64,000 bases of DNA from Atherinomorus stipes (Eukaryota; Chordata; Actinopteri; Atheriniformes; Atherinidae). The stretch's first letter is position 1. Every line of letters starts with the position of its first letter. The notes below the pieces were generated by a model. It did no database searches. It saw nothing but the letters and a program-made list of their open reading frames with translations, and had not been told where the DNA came from. Below, piece after piece: positions 46,589-57,263 of the stretch. Where the stretch lies: contig JALJCO010013434.1 of NCBI GenBank assembly GCA_023101725.1, positions 496,001-560,000 on the forward strand, in the 5' to 3' direction. Both the position numbers and the translations under genes were made by a program.

Positions 46589-49500
46589 TTATGCATTCCT
46601 ATCAATCCTAACATCAATCTCTCTTCCATTCAGCCGATAGCCATTCATGGTCCGGCAGGCGCGTTCAGCAGTTTCAGGGTTGTCGAAGCGAACCACACCA
46701 CAGCCCTTGGACTTGCCGTTCTCCATCTTAATATCAGCATACTGGACCATACCTGCACAGACACAAAACCAATGTCAGATGTTAGCCTGATATTACAATA
46801 AAATCATAATTCTATATTTGCGCAAGTGCCTGCTGTAGCAGTTATATTCTCTGTATGGGTGATGTTAGAAATTTATACATAAATGTATGTATGTATGTAC
46901 ACACACTAAATACACACCATACAGACAGACACACATTCATGGAATCCAGACTACCATCACACATTTATGGAATTATAAACTTGGATGCGCATGGTGGCGT
47001 GGCTAGCACCTCAGCTTCACAGTAAGAAGGTTGCTAGTTCGAGTCCCAGCTGGGGAGGGGGTTTGAACAGTTCCAACAGCTGCCTTCCTGTGTGGAGTTT
47101 GCATGTTCTCCCCGTGTATGCGTGGGTTCTCTCTAGGTACTCCGGCTTTCTTCCACCATCCAGACATACATGTTGTGTTAATTGATCACTCTAAATTGTC
47201 CCTAGGTATGAATGTGAGTGTGCATGGTTGTCTGTCTGATGGCCCTGCAACAGGTAAATCCCATCAGGGCAGCAGGTCATCACACTGCCGTTCAGACACA
47301 CAGGGACTGGACACGGATCACAGTTTATCCTCCTCTGTCTTCAGAGAGGAGGTTCTCCTGGGTGTTTCCCGTCCTGTCATAAAATGTGTGTGCGTGTCAT
47401 GACATTGAGTCGCTCTGATTGGTTGACGCTCCACGTCAAGACGCAAAGTTCAGATTTTCCAACTCCGGCGCCTGCCGCACATGACACATCAAACGCTCAA
47501 AATCTCAAAACGCACCGCAGGGTTTGATGCCTCCCAGATGCGCATCGGACATTGACTTTGCATGTAAACCTGACACCCTTGACACCCAAATCGCGCTTTG
47601 TGTGTGTACGCACTGTAAAAGTATCAGAACAAGTACAAATCTTGCTGTGACATCTCATGCTTGCATCGTGACAACTCAGAATATGTATGGCTGGTGAATG
47701 TGACTAACAGCAAAACAGTGCCATTTGATGACATACTGATAGAAATTATATCATAAATGTTTAAGTAATGAAAAGTCCTCTGACTATATTTTCATTGTTT
47801 ATTAATGTCTGACAGGCGCTTCAGGTGGAGGAGAGAAGACAATTCAGGGTTTCTTTATTGTGAACCTGCCAGTGAGTAGGTTAACTTCATGAGCAAGTTA
47901 CCATGGTAACAGACTGGGGTAAGATTTACTTGCTTTCTGGAATGAAAAAAAACCTACATTTTCCACAACTCAGGGTGAATAGATACTCAAGAGTTTTCAC
48001 ATACCCCTCTGGTGATATTAAACGACAGAACAGAAAATTCCTAAAAATGTACACCCTGCACATAAACCAAATTCACTCTGCTTACCGCATCTATTTAGGG
48101 TGAGTTTTTAAGTCAAACCTAAATTTCCTCTATTCTTACCACAGGTGTTGAAGGTGTCCTTCAGCATCTTCCAGGTGAAGTCAAATGGCAGCTGAAAAAC
48201 AAAATTAATTTCAAATTTAGTAAAATCATATGCTTTCCAAAAAAATAAATAAATAAATAAATAAATCTGAGTAAACCCTTACATTTCTGACAAAGATCTG
48301 GCATCCCTTGCGGATATTGCTTCCCCCAGTTCCTGGACCTCCAGCCCCGGCTCCTCCAAAGGAATTCCCACCAAATCCACGATCCATGTCACCAGAGCGG
48401 TCAAACTGGCCCCCAACACCTCCAGATCCCATTCGGTCCATGCCAGAACTCATGCGGTCAATGCCACCGGAGGGAAAACGGTCGAGTCCCCCTGTAGTTC
48501 CCATGCGATCGAAGCTGCTTCCCATTCTGTCAAGCCCAGTGTTGCCCATGCGATCCATACCCATTGGGGAGCCGAAGTCCATGCTGGTACCCATACGATC
48601 CAAACTGGATGGTCCCAGGCGGTCGAACCCTGAGGGGCCCAGGCGGTCCATGCTGGAGGTCATACGGTCAAGGCCTGGTCCAAGCCTATCCATACTGGGC
48701 CCCAGCCGGTCCATCCCTGAACCCATCCGGTCGAACCCTGATCCCAACCTGTCTAGGTCAGACACGCGATCCATTCTGTCCATGCCCATTCGGTCCATCC
48801 CCCCCATGCGATCCATGTTGCCTCCCAGGCGGTCCATTCCAGAGCTCATGCGGTCCATACCCAGGGAGTTTCCTAAGAAAGTAAACAAACAAGAAGGAAT
48901 TAATCAACCAAGCTACGATAAGACTTGCACAGCTTTTCAAACAAATCCTGAAAATACTAACCCATTCCTCTTTCAAAGGAGTCCCCAAAATTATTGCGAG
49001 ACATTCCCATTTCATTTCGCCCAAATTCCCTGTCAAAAGCACCACCAATCCCACGGTCCATCTCTGACAATGCAAGAGATGAAACCATTAGAGACATCCA
49101 GCAAAACGTGAAGAGTTCCACGCTTGCTTGGCATCTTTAAACCCCTACTTACCATTCATCCGGCCCATTCCTGAAGAGCCAAAACGATCCATGTTATTAT
49201 TTACTCCCCCAAAGTTGTCCATTCCTAAATAAAATGAATAAAAAAATTAAAGGCTTTGGAATGATTGGGATATAAATAGCACAGCAACATATTCTATCTT
49301 TAGAGGAGGGTTTAGTTTGTTTACCGCCTCCCATGCGACCTCCCATGTTGCCAAATCCCATTCCATCCATTCCTTTAAGTGAGAAAAGTTTTGATTAGAT
49401 GGAGTCTCTCTCCAATGTGTTTTATTCTTAGACATAAAGGAAACAAAAACACTACAACAAGTTACCTCCTGGGGCCATGTTGCCCATCCCTCCACTTCCA

Positions 49501-52500
49501 CCACCGCCACCACCACTTCCTCTGTTGAGCTGGGTAGCATCAATAGGCTGACCACCAGGTCCCAGGCCCAAACCGACACCACTCAGGCCACCTAGGCAAA
49601 GAAAATGGGCACATAATTTGTTGTTTGGCAAAAAAATAACAGATAATGGACAATTTATCAGCATTCAGCCTGCAAAGACACTTTCTTAAATTTACGTCTC
49701 ACAGGTGTCCAAGTGTTGCCACTGCTGCTGGATACAGTTTTACTGTAAGGTAGCCTTGTATATGGTTATGTACTGTGAACTAAGTTTGACCCATCTTTTA
49801 TAATGGAGGCATGATGCATTTAATGCACATCAAATGTGGGGTTGGTGAATAAATTTCTAAATCTCATTTTCAATACAAAAAGAAAGTTTTGCATATACAT
49901 ACGAGGAAGAGCAGCTGCTCTGTCTGGAGGTCCAAAGTCTTTGGGGAGGGATTTCTCATCCTGTAAGTGATAAAAGACTTTAATTCTTTGTCGGATCCCA
50001 ATAGGGCCTGATATACAAATAAAGTACAGCAACATACCAGTTTGACATGCATGGTTCTGTTGAACAACAGCTGCCCATTAAACATAGCTGTACAGCAGTT
50101 AAGGGAAGTACACCTGAAACTAAGGAAACCATGAAATTAAAGTGCACACAAAGGAGCTGAGATTAAAAAAAAAGATAAGCCAATCAGTCAAAAGGATACA
50201 GACAGCTTGGACTGCTTCAATGGGCATTTCAAAGGTTACTGTGCCCATGCCTCTGCTTTTGCCTTCCTTGTCCTCCAGAATATCTGTCCTCACCACCATG
50301 CCTGCCATGCTGAAGACCTCTTTCAGCTTCTTCCACCCTACTTTGTAGTCAAGCTGGGGGGGGGGGGGGGCAGACATGGTTACTTATACACATTACACTA
50401 TGTTCTCACATCATATCTTGTGATAATAATTCAATTTTTCTTTTAATGAATAAAACAAAAAAACGACCAATGCTTACATTAGCCACAAAAACAGTGCTTC
50501 CAATCCTGCCAGCCTGGAGACCATGGATGATCTCATTGGGGATGTTTGGGTTGTTCATCAGGCTGGGGGGGATATTAACCATGGGGCCATTTGGCCCAGG
50601 ACCCATGCGATCCATGCCACCCATTCCTCCCATTCCACCCATGCCGCCCATTCCTCCCATTCCACCCATGCCACCCATTCCTCCCATTCCACCCATTCCA
50701 CCATGGCTTCCTGGTGGGCCTCCACCTTGAGACTTGTTAATTTCCCTCTGAGAGATGACTCCATCAGGGTCCTGTAGCAGGTGAAGAAAAGATTTTCGAT
50801 TAATTCACAATCAAGATTTTGGTTTAAAAGACAAAATCATGAAACTTGTTTTACATGTTATTCCTGCAACCTACCTCTTTCACTTTCAGAGGTCGCCCAT
50901 TGAGGTTATGCTTGTTGACCTTTTCCACTGCTTTCTTCATTAGCTCTTCAGTCCTAAACTCAACAACACTGAGAGAAGCACATCCAGAAAAACATCTGTT
51001 ACTATAGTCTGGCTTTAGCAGACATTGGGTATGGTTTAATTACATCACAGGGATTATTTCTATTGTGACAAGTTGACATATATACTAATATGATTACTTG
51101 AAAGCTGTGAAAAATTAATTCAGAGTACTTACGCACAACCCTTTGTTGAATGAAGTCATCAGGACAGGCATCAGGAAAAACAAAATTTTCTATGATTAGT
51201 TAAAGTAATGTTTGGTAATGTTTTAAATTACATGTAGCAAAAATATATATACACATTTTCATGCACAACAAAAAGTTTAAACACGCAAAGGCCTACAGTT
51301 GTGGCAACAACTCCATGATACATTTTCTCTTTTTTTTCTACCCAGTCAGTCAATAACAATACAGACAAGTCTAATGAATATCAAAAATTATTTTCCAACA
51401 TCCAAAGGGCAGAAAATCCACAGTGATAGGTTTCCACACCACTAAGATATTGGAGAAGTAACTTTCCGGTGAAATAAATTATTTAACAACCATCTAACAG
51501 CTTTGTAACAACATCTTGCAGAGTAAGCCCTTATGATCATAAGGAGCAAATCCAGCAACCAAAGGGAACATTGTCGGCTACGGCAATCCACAGATTTTAA
51601 TACGAGGAGAGCTGAGGTCCTGCTTTAAGAGTATCAACCCTTCAGGATGGCCTTAAATAAGTGCCACAGACGACACCAAATAAAACACGCCTCCAGCATG
51701 TCACCATCTCACACACTCCACCAGGTTTCTGTATCTGAACAGTTCCCAACAATGTAAATAAACCAAAGCTGACAAACACAGGTTTGTCTAAGCTTATATG
51801 TTTTATTTGTATGCATTTGCACTTACCCTCGATTTGCCTTCTGCGTCCATTAAGTGTTCCACGTACGTTACCTCACCCACTACAAATCAGATTCCAGAGA
51901 CGACACACACCAAGGGGAGAGAAGCCGAGAGAACAATGGGGGTTTAGAGCAGAAACAAGGAGGACGGCCGGTGACAGTGAGCTCAGACTGCTAGTCCTGA
52001 GCCTTCCCCCAGCACCTCAGCAGCACAATATGGTACAGGTCTACAAAAGGTAAGCTTGGCTTGTTAAAATACAAAAATTACAAAAGACTTCTTAGCCTGT
52101 CCTTGTTGTTTTCTCCCAAAACACCAAAAGCAATAGACTTAGGACATCCAACTGTTGAAATGGCCAACAGCCTTCCTTTTTCAATGTAATGCCATGAACA
52201 CCACCTGCTACAAGAAGATAATTAACCATATAATTTCAATATACAAAAAGCCTCAGCCCATTTCCTTATAAGGCTAAGCGCACTTTTTCAAATGTCACAA
52301 TTTTAAACCTCTAGCAAATGCATCGAAACATTTGCCTGCAGGTAAAACCTAAGAGGAAACCTAAAGCTAGAAAAATTACCATACTATTAGCGATGGCAGG
52401 TCCTTAGCAAAACTTCAACTACAAACCAATACATAAGGTGGCCTATTTCTAAATGCAAAAATCTCAATTTTGATTCTGTGTCGACCACAGCCACGCCTTT

Positions 52501-54429
52501 ATTCCAGGTCACGTCTGTTCAGCAAATGGACATCAGTGGCCAAACCTCTGGAGACAAGGACAGCTCAAAAGAAGTTGCTTCATTTTGTAGACCTGTACCC
52601 CAAAGACATCCCCAGCACATAGCTGCGTTTGGCACAACATGGAGATCTGCTGAGAAAACATTTGCTTGTCAAGGTCATACCTAAAAAAGAAAATGCAATT
52701 TAACTCCACAGTCAGTTAAGATAAATCCAATACCTGCCCTCCTTTAGAAAAAAGATTAAACCCTTCTAAACATTCTTTAACTTGCATGTCAAATGATAGC
52801 ATTAATGATGATACATCTGAGGAAATCAATACCCCATAACTGTACAACTCCTCAGGTAAAGTAGGTTAATCTTTGCAGAGTTCAGACCTGCTGCATCACA
52901 AGAGATTTAATGGACATATCACCAAAGAATTTGACCGTTTCTTTAACCCAAGTTTAACTTTTACTGATGATTATATGTTGCAGCAACCAAATATCATTAA
53001 ACTCCAGCAAAAGTACTGTTTCACTTATTTCATGCGTTTCTTGGGAGTAAACATCTCATTCTGCCATTCAAGATCCCTAGTCGTAGAATTTTCACATTAG
53101 TGAACTTGCTTTGCGCTTCTACAACCTCCACGTCACAAAAACAAAGGTTACGGTATTCTCAATGGAGACCAAGTGTTCAATCTAACCTCTGGGTCCACCA
53201 CACTTGTGCAAGTCTGCGACAACTCCTTTGTTGGCAGACAAATGTCCAAAACCTTTGTTCCGAATAACTTCCACAGAAATCACGAGCACTATTATATGTG
53301 CCACTCCAAACGGCCCTTCAACGCTGCAGCGGTCAAACAAAATGACCCTGGATGTTGATTCCTGTTTATCCTGTTTTGTATTTATGTCACAAGTCATTCC
53401 CTTATCCAAATACCTTACCTTTTTCTTTCATGAGGTCTTTAAGGGCCTGCCATTTCACATCATAAGGGATGTTGCTGACAAAAACACGGTATCTTTTGTT
53501 CGCGTTGCTGTAAGGTTCATAGCGACCACCTCCACCTCTCTTTTGGGGTCTCTCCTTCCTGGTAGAGTTGGATTCATTCTTGGGTTTCCCATTCATTTCT
53601 CTACATAAAACAGAATGTTAAATACAGTGAGTACACTTTTTATTTCAATGTCAAACATGCACGATTGTTGAAGACTCTTGAAAAAATATATAGAAATTAC
53701 AAACTCGTGAGACTAACTGCTGGAAACCTAAAAGGGAGGAACTGCTTTAAGCGGTAACAAATGCGTCTTTAATCCGACAGAGGCCTCAATCCCTTTCCAA
53801 CGGTAAACGAACAACATATAAACCCAGTAAATGCAGATCCTTGTGTGACAAGTCAATGCTTATTATATTACCGCAGTTAATAACGCTGAAATTTATTCAA
53901 CCCAAAATGACTGCGTTTCAGCCGCATGGCAAGGCCGCTCAGTAGGCAAAGTGGGCCGTTCCCATATCACTTGAACAACGTTGGGTTATTGTGAAAAATT
54001 ATAATTGGATCTAACGTATAACAATGACAACTTCTTAAAATGATAAGAAATAAAACAAATATATCCATGTGGTTTTGTTTCAGATAGCAGCACTTCTGTT
54101 CACAGTAAGTACGGATATGCCCTGCAAATAGACGGATCCGAAACATGGGCTACGTAACCTTAGCTTATGCAGCCAAGTAAGTAGAATTCTCTGAATGTTA
54201 ATTGAAACCAAATCACCAAATCGCTAAGATGCAACCAATAAGGATTTTTTTTTATTGTTTTTCTTTCAATAGTAAGGACATCTAACGTAATTTTATGAGC
54301 TGCTACAACTAGCTAGTTACAACAAAGGAACCTTGATAGACCGACTCACCCTTGCGGCTGCGGAGCCTGCTGCAGCGGCTGCGGCTGGCCTGCATTCTCG
54401 GTAATAATTTCGGTCTGTTCGCTCGACAT
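46589..54429 (-). CDS. hnrnpm: Heterogeneous nuclear ribonucleoprotein M (one apparent frameshift)
   Basis: Nuclear RNA-binding protein of pre-mRNPs that regulates alternative splicing. Sixteen coding exons: 54429-54350, 53600-53419, 51879-51827, 51140-51133, 50968-50875, 50771-50478, 50353-50200, 50087-50038, 49960-49903, 49591-49466, 49372-49325, 49225-49153, 49063-48962, 48872-48283, 48191-48140, 46752-46589. About 708 residues if one base in exon 12 is disregarded (human 730). RRM1 about 66-140 (VFVSNIP; RNP1 KSRGCAVVEF), RRM2 about 231-306 (VFVANL; KSRGMGTVTF), RRM3 about 631-706 (IFVRNL; KSKGCGVVRF). Exon 6 has nine MGG units; exon 14 holds the Met/Arg-rich MDRMG-type repeats, with Asp where the human repeats mostly have Glu. 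It ends REIDVRIDRNA. Oddities: the 8-nt exon 4 and the exon 12 frame break (see findings). All other junctions are phase-consistent. Confidence 0.95.
46985..47310 (+). mobile_element. tRNA-derived SINE-like repeat in the last hnrnpm intron
   Basis: A-box-like TGGCGTGGC (46,995-47,003) and B-box-like GTTCGAGTCCC (47,037-47,047) precede GTGGAGTTTGCATGTTCTCC. Then come GGTACTCCGGC and CTAAATTGTCCCTAGG blocks that recur in a very common fish repeat. It is inserted antisense to hnrnpm. The GC-richer sequence after it (about 47,400-47,620) also looks transposon-derived but is not named. Confidence 0.6.
48240..48266. repeat. (AAAT)n microsatellite
   Basis: AAAT-type units just inside the intron downstream of hnrnpm exon 14, beginning about 17 bp past the donor site. 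Confidence 0.85.
50616..50696 (-). repeat. hnrnpm: In-frame (Met-Gly-Gly)9 repeat in hnrnpm exon 6
   Basis: Nine consecutive MGG codon triplets, with a higher-order 27-bp unit present about three times. It lies in the linker between RRM1 and RRM2, where human hnRNPM has a Gly/Met-rich but non-repetitive stretch. The near-identity of the 27-bp units suggests recent expansion and probable length polymorphism. Confidence 0.9.
51133..51140 (-). other. hnrnpm: hnrnpm 8-nt microexon (coding exon 4)
   Basis: GGTTGTGC on the minus strand, bounded by an AAAG acceptor and a GTAAGT donor. It encodes Gly-Cys and the first two bases of Ala within the RRM1 RNP1 motif KSRGCAVVEF. Exon 3 ends in phase 0 after Arg and exon 5 starts with T completing GCT (Ala), so the microexon is required for the conserved protein. 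Confidence 0.88.
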
Positions 54430-54542
54430 TTTCTTACGCAGATTTTTTTGTCGCCTAACTTCACTGTGTTATAGCAATCTAGGATTGGTATTTTTACTAA
54501 GCCAAGCGCCTGTTTTAGTACAAACCGAAGCTAACTATCGTG

Positions 54543-54609
54543 AAAATGGCGGACAGAGCCGACTGTGACCAGTTTAAAAGCGTCGAGAACGGTCGAGAAC
54601 TACTTCCGC
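54543..54609 (-). promoter_or_regulatory. hnrnpm: hnrnpm promoter region with YY1- and ETS-like motifs
   Basis: AAAATGGCGG (54,543-54,552, plus strand) resembles a YY1 core and GCGGAAGT (54,602-54,609, minus strand) an ETS site, 115-180 bp upstream of the start codon. No TATA box is seen. This fits a housekeeping promoter; the transcription start is not determinable. Confidence 0.45.
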
Positions 54610-55204
54610 TTTTTTTTCTTTTCTTTCCCCAGTTGTTCCTTTCAACTTAAAAGTCACTAAGATGTTCAAGTGAAAAAATATATACAAGTGACATCAAGTA
54701 AGTTAGAAGATAACGCGAGAAATACGTGATAACCCCCCCCCCCCCAGAACAAATCGTCAAAGTGTACATTGGTTGAAACCAACGTGCTTTTGTATTCTGT
54801 TATTAATTTTTGGCTCCATGCATTTTTATGTTTTGTCAGTTTACTTTCACCATTAGAAAGTCTTTCATTTACCTTTTTATTGTGCCACATTGATAAGGAA
54901 AATGCATTTGTGAGATGTGCAGCAGAGATGCATATTTTGGTTGCACTCATGAAAACTTCCCAAATTGTCTTTGTCAATGCCAGTGCAACAGCATTTTCTG
55001 GTACTGGCAATTTAACAAATTATCGACAAGCGGGCCATATACAGCCATAAACAAAGCTGATGTATAAACAAATGTAATCTGATCTGCCAGACAATATGGG
55101 TAAACACATTTAATGTCTTGTATGCACAGGAACCTTTGTAAACACAGAAATGATCATGTATTGTATTTCTTCATTTAAAGGGACAATACATTTTTAGGTG
55201 CATA

Positions 55205-55925
55205 TACATTAGATTTGTCCATCCATCCATCCATCCATCCATCCATCCATCCATCCATCCATCCATCCATCCATCCATCCATTTTCTTTCCACTTATCCA
55301 AGGTCGGGTTGCAGCAAGAGTACCTAACTGCCGTTACTGACAAGGGTGCCATCCAATCCATACAGGAAGTCTCATGGGGAAGATAGTTAAATACCACCAA
55401 GAGTAACTGGGGATTGCAAACAGATGCGTATGGTGTAGTCGGTGGTTAGGGTTAGGAGAAGGGTCAGGATTAGGGTTAGATTTTAGTAAGTTACATGAAA
55501 AAGAAACTTCCAATTGGGACTTCCGGCATGGATTGGATATATGGCGACGTACCATGACAGCAGTTGGGTCCCTCTCGGTTACAGGGGTAGCTAAGCAGGG
55601 AAGCCAACACTTCCCTCTCCTGGTGGATGTGGCGCCACATCCACAAGCTCATCTGGGGGATCCCAAGGCATTCCCAGGCAGAGCCGAGTGTGTCCTGGGT
55701 CTTCTCTGGGGTCTAGTCCCAGTGGGACGTGCCCGGAACACCTCACCAGGGAGGCGTCCAGGAGGCTTGACCAGATGCCCGAGCCACCTCATCTGGCTTC
55801 TCTCGATGCAGAGGAGCAGCTACTTTGAGCCCCTCCCGGATGACCGAGCTTTTCACCCTATCTCTAAGGGTGAGCCCGGCCACCCTGCAGAAGAAACTCA
55901 TTTCGGCCGCTTGTACCTGTGATCT
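55205..55925 (-). mobile_element. Rex3/RTE-like LINE 3' fragment with (ATGG)n tail
   Basis: On the minus strand 55,560-55,925 encodes pieces of an RTE-type reverse transcriptase C-terminus: AAEMSFFCRVAGLTLRDRV, SSVIREGLKV and the GRLPGEVFRARP-type region, with frameshifts. The 3' end is a (GGAT/ATGG)n array (55,217-55,280), the tail style of fish Rex3-type elements. About 240 bp (55,320-55,560) is unrelated sequence containing TTAGGG-like words. Inactive relic. Confidence 0.65.
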
Positions 55926-56642
55926 CGTTCTTTCAGTCACTCCTGAAAGCTGCATTGGATTTGTACAAGTACAAAATTGCAGGATTATAGACAAGTTTCA
56001 TGGACATTTCTAGTTTACTTCCGCAGTCAATCAATTTCTGCCAAGCAATTCCAGTCGAGTAAGATCTGCATTCATTTACATTGAATAATGATGTCTCTAA
56101 AATGGGAACATTCTCATTTATTTATCATAAAAGAACGTGTTTTATTACTTCTTCGCCCTGCTACGACATTTAATTGGGAGGATAATATGATGAAATGGCC
56201 TAATGTTACAACTAGCAAGATGTTTGTTGATTCTGTAGTGATAAACAGGAACGCCAGAGACTTGCATAGTGATGCAGTCGGCTGTGTATTGATAGCCGGC
56301 ACAAACACGGCAGCTTAGTTATCCATAAAGGTGGATGTTCCATTAAGCCAGTGTCTGAATGATTCCTGTCAGAAGGCTTGAGCGGTGGTTATCGACAATT
56401 TTAAAAAATTTATCTTTTTTTGTTACGGAGCATAGAGAGGTGGAGACTGTGGGCTGCGCCTGTATAGCTGGACCCGGCGGTGGGTCATGCAGCCGCGCAG
56501 CTGCAGTCCTATGGTTAGTTCACTCACATTACAACATACATATTTTTTTTGTTTTCATAAGCTGTTGCAGCCATGTACGGAACAATGGGCTATGCATGAC
56601 TCCACTACTTCCTGAATTTAGTAGTGCTCCTCTGTTTCTTGT
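55926..56642. other. Non-coding stretch between hnrnpm and dmap1
   Basis: No supported exon. A GC-richer patch at 56,440-56,510 has no recognised function. Confidence 0.4.
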
Positions 56643-56737
56643 CTTTCATTATTGGACAAACTGATTAATCCAGGTGTGTCTGGCCAGTTGCTGAGGTCAG
56701 ACACACCTGGATTAATTAGTTTATCCAATAAGGAAAG
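56643..56737. repeat. 40-bp-arm palindrome
   Basis: Arms 56,643-56,682 and 56,698-56,737 pair at about 36 of 40 positions around a 15-nt loop. It could be a minimal foldback MITE or a cruciform-forming relic. It lies in the hnrnpm-dmap1 interval. Confidence 0.8.
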
Positions 56738-56885
56738 TTCTGACAATTTTTTGTTGCATTAAATCAGTCATACACATAGTATTGCTTGATATAGATGTAG
56801 GGGGATGCTGCTGTAGTGTAATTCACGTTTTTCATTTGGTGTATGTGAACTACAACACCAGCTGTACTAACAGCTAGTAACATAG

Positions 56886-57263
56886 TAGGGCTGCCAAGAT
56901 TAGTCAATCAATCGACTACTCGTCAACTGTCAAAATAGTCGGCAACTAATTTCATGATTGACTAAACATTTATTGTTTATAATCTTTGTCTTTCCTCTCA
57001 AAATTTTCACTGTACCTTCCGCTGCTTTGTCTACCTTTCTGTATTTGATGCATGTGCGTAGTTGTAGCTATCAGGTAAGCTTTTCTTGACTTTTTTATTG
57101 ACATAAATAAACAGACACAACAAGTCAAAAGTTTGGACACGTTTTTCCACAAGATTCAGTGAGAAAGTCTCCAAACTTTTGACTGGTCCTGTCAATATGC
57201 TAAATTGTCAGTATGATCTGATTGGTCGACTAATTATCAAAATAATCATTTGTGGCAGCCCTA
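56886..57263. mobile_element. hAT-like MITE (378 bp)
   Basis: Inverted ends TAGGGCTGCCA and TGGCAGCCCTA bound a 378-bp AT-rich element with further subterminal similarity (GATTAGTCAATC... and ...GATTGGTCGAC). The flanks taacatag and aacaatag are similar but not a clean 8-bp duplication. No coding capacity. Confidence 0.6.

Noticed and set aside
48308..49111. Long plus-strand open frame of 267 codons
   Set aside because: It is the antisense shadow of the repetitive hnrnpm exon 14, whose sense frame is confirmed by family motifs and splice phases.
49187..49221. A GT...AG pair inside hnrnpm exon 12 as a tiny intron that would avoid the stop
   Set aside because: It would be 35 nt, below the usual vertebrate intron size, and its removal also leads to a stop in the resulting frame.
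53182..53608. Open frames on both strands within hnrnpm intron 2 and exon 2
   Set aside because: The real frame is the minus-strand exon 2 (53,600-53,419); the others have no family match. A poison exon in this intron was considered but no conserved borders could be judged from one sequence.
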